Origin: an uncultured Bacteroidales bacterium
GTDB lineage: Bacteria > Bacteroidota > Bacteroidia > Bacteroidales > Bacteroidaceae
Length of the DNA: 5,039 nucleotides
Assembly: GCA_902783615.1 (NCBI GenBank)
Contig: CACZRQ010000158.1
Location: 1-5,039 of the forward strand
Reading direction: 5' to 3'
This document shows positions 4,975 through 5,039 of this stretch, in pieces; positions within the stretch are counted from its first letter, which is position 1; each line of letters starts with the position of its first letter. The notes below the pieces were generated by a model. The model was given only the letters and a program-made list of their open reading frames with translations, did no database searches and had not been told where the DNA came from. A program made the translations under genes and the position numbers.

Positions 4975-5039
4975 AGCACGAGATGTGGGTGACGGAGAAA
5001 ATCAACGAGTTGGCCGATGTGGCTGATGAAGAGCATGAC
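4953..5039 (+). pseudogene. Ferritin (FtnA-like) internal fragment, 5' end missing, runs off right edge
   Basis: In the frame offset from the GH3 gene, 4953-5039 reads SIFEYTLKHEMWVTEKINEL then ADVADEEHD, open to the window edge. It lines up with the third-helix region of bacterial ferritins: E. coli FtnA, as I remember it, has LFQETYKHEQLITQKINEL at about residues 86-104. The KHE glutamate (codon 4980-4982) corresponds to a ferroxidase-centre ligand (Glu94 in FtnA). The frame is closed upstream by TAA at 4950-4952, and no start codon or N-terminal half is present. The first ~85 residues, with the other ferroxidase ligands, are replaced by the GH3 gene. If the rest continues to the right, this is a 5'-truncated ferritin pseudogene, or the sequence is joined wrongly here. 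An internal ATG (4983) could start a short peptide but not a four-helix ferritin. Confidence 0.75.

Overview
The window looks like a stretch of a Bacteroidota chromosome, most likely Prevotellaceae (Prevotella/Segatella-like). The reasons are the TAnnTTTG-type promoter boxes (three exact matches, two of them followed by GCA), the absence of clear Shine-Dalgarno sequences, AT-rich intergenic DNA around mid-GC genes, and two predicted lipoproteins, one with the acidic SNDDND tract after the lipobox cysteine that is typical of this phylum. The genus assignment is inferred from style, not from a database search.

Left half (about 1-2292, minus strand): a tripartite drug/metabolite efflux operon. 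A membrane-fusion (periplasmic adaptor) lipoprotein gene (1270-2292) is followed downstream by an RND permease gene whose first 403 codons lie in the window (1-1211) and which runs off the left edge just before the transmembrane-4 proton-relay aspartates. The 58-base gap between the two genes holds a small repeat-and-hairpin element. An outer-membrane channel gene would be expected further left but cannot be seen.

Centre (2293-3361): a 160-base divergent control region separates the efflux operon from an AraC-family regulator (2453-3361, plus strand). This region has an exact Bacteroidota -7 box in front of each gene, a 16-base palindrome over the efflux promoter, and a 9-base inverted repeat with a 43-base spacer. 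The layout suggests that the AraC protein is the local regulator of the pump.

Right half (3362-5039, plus strand): this part looks rearranged. Directly after the AraC gene lies the C-terminal ~53 codons of a ZIP-family metal transporter with its front missing (3388-3549). A non-coding stretch with a promoter follows, then a NagZ-like glycoside hydrolase family 3 lipoprotein (3778-4974) with the expected catalytic residues. The last codons of that gene run out of frame into the middle of a ferritin gene (about 4953 to the window end), which has lost its first half. Both metal-homeostasis fragments lack their 5' ends and keep coding sense further on, which points to deletions or recombination, or to a chimeric assembly. 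No RNA genes, CRISPR arrays, insertion sequences or phage genes were seen. I found no clearly new biological system. The best leads are the divergent operator architecture, the intra-operon repeat element and the GH3/ferritin junction.
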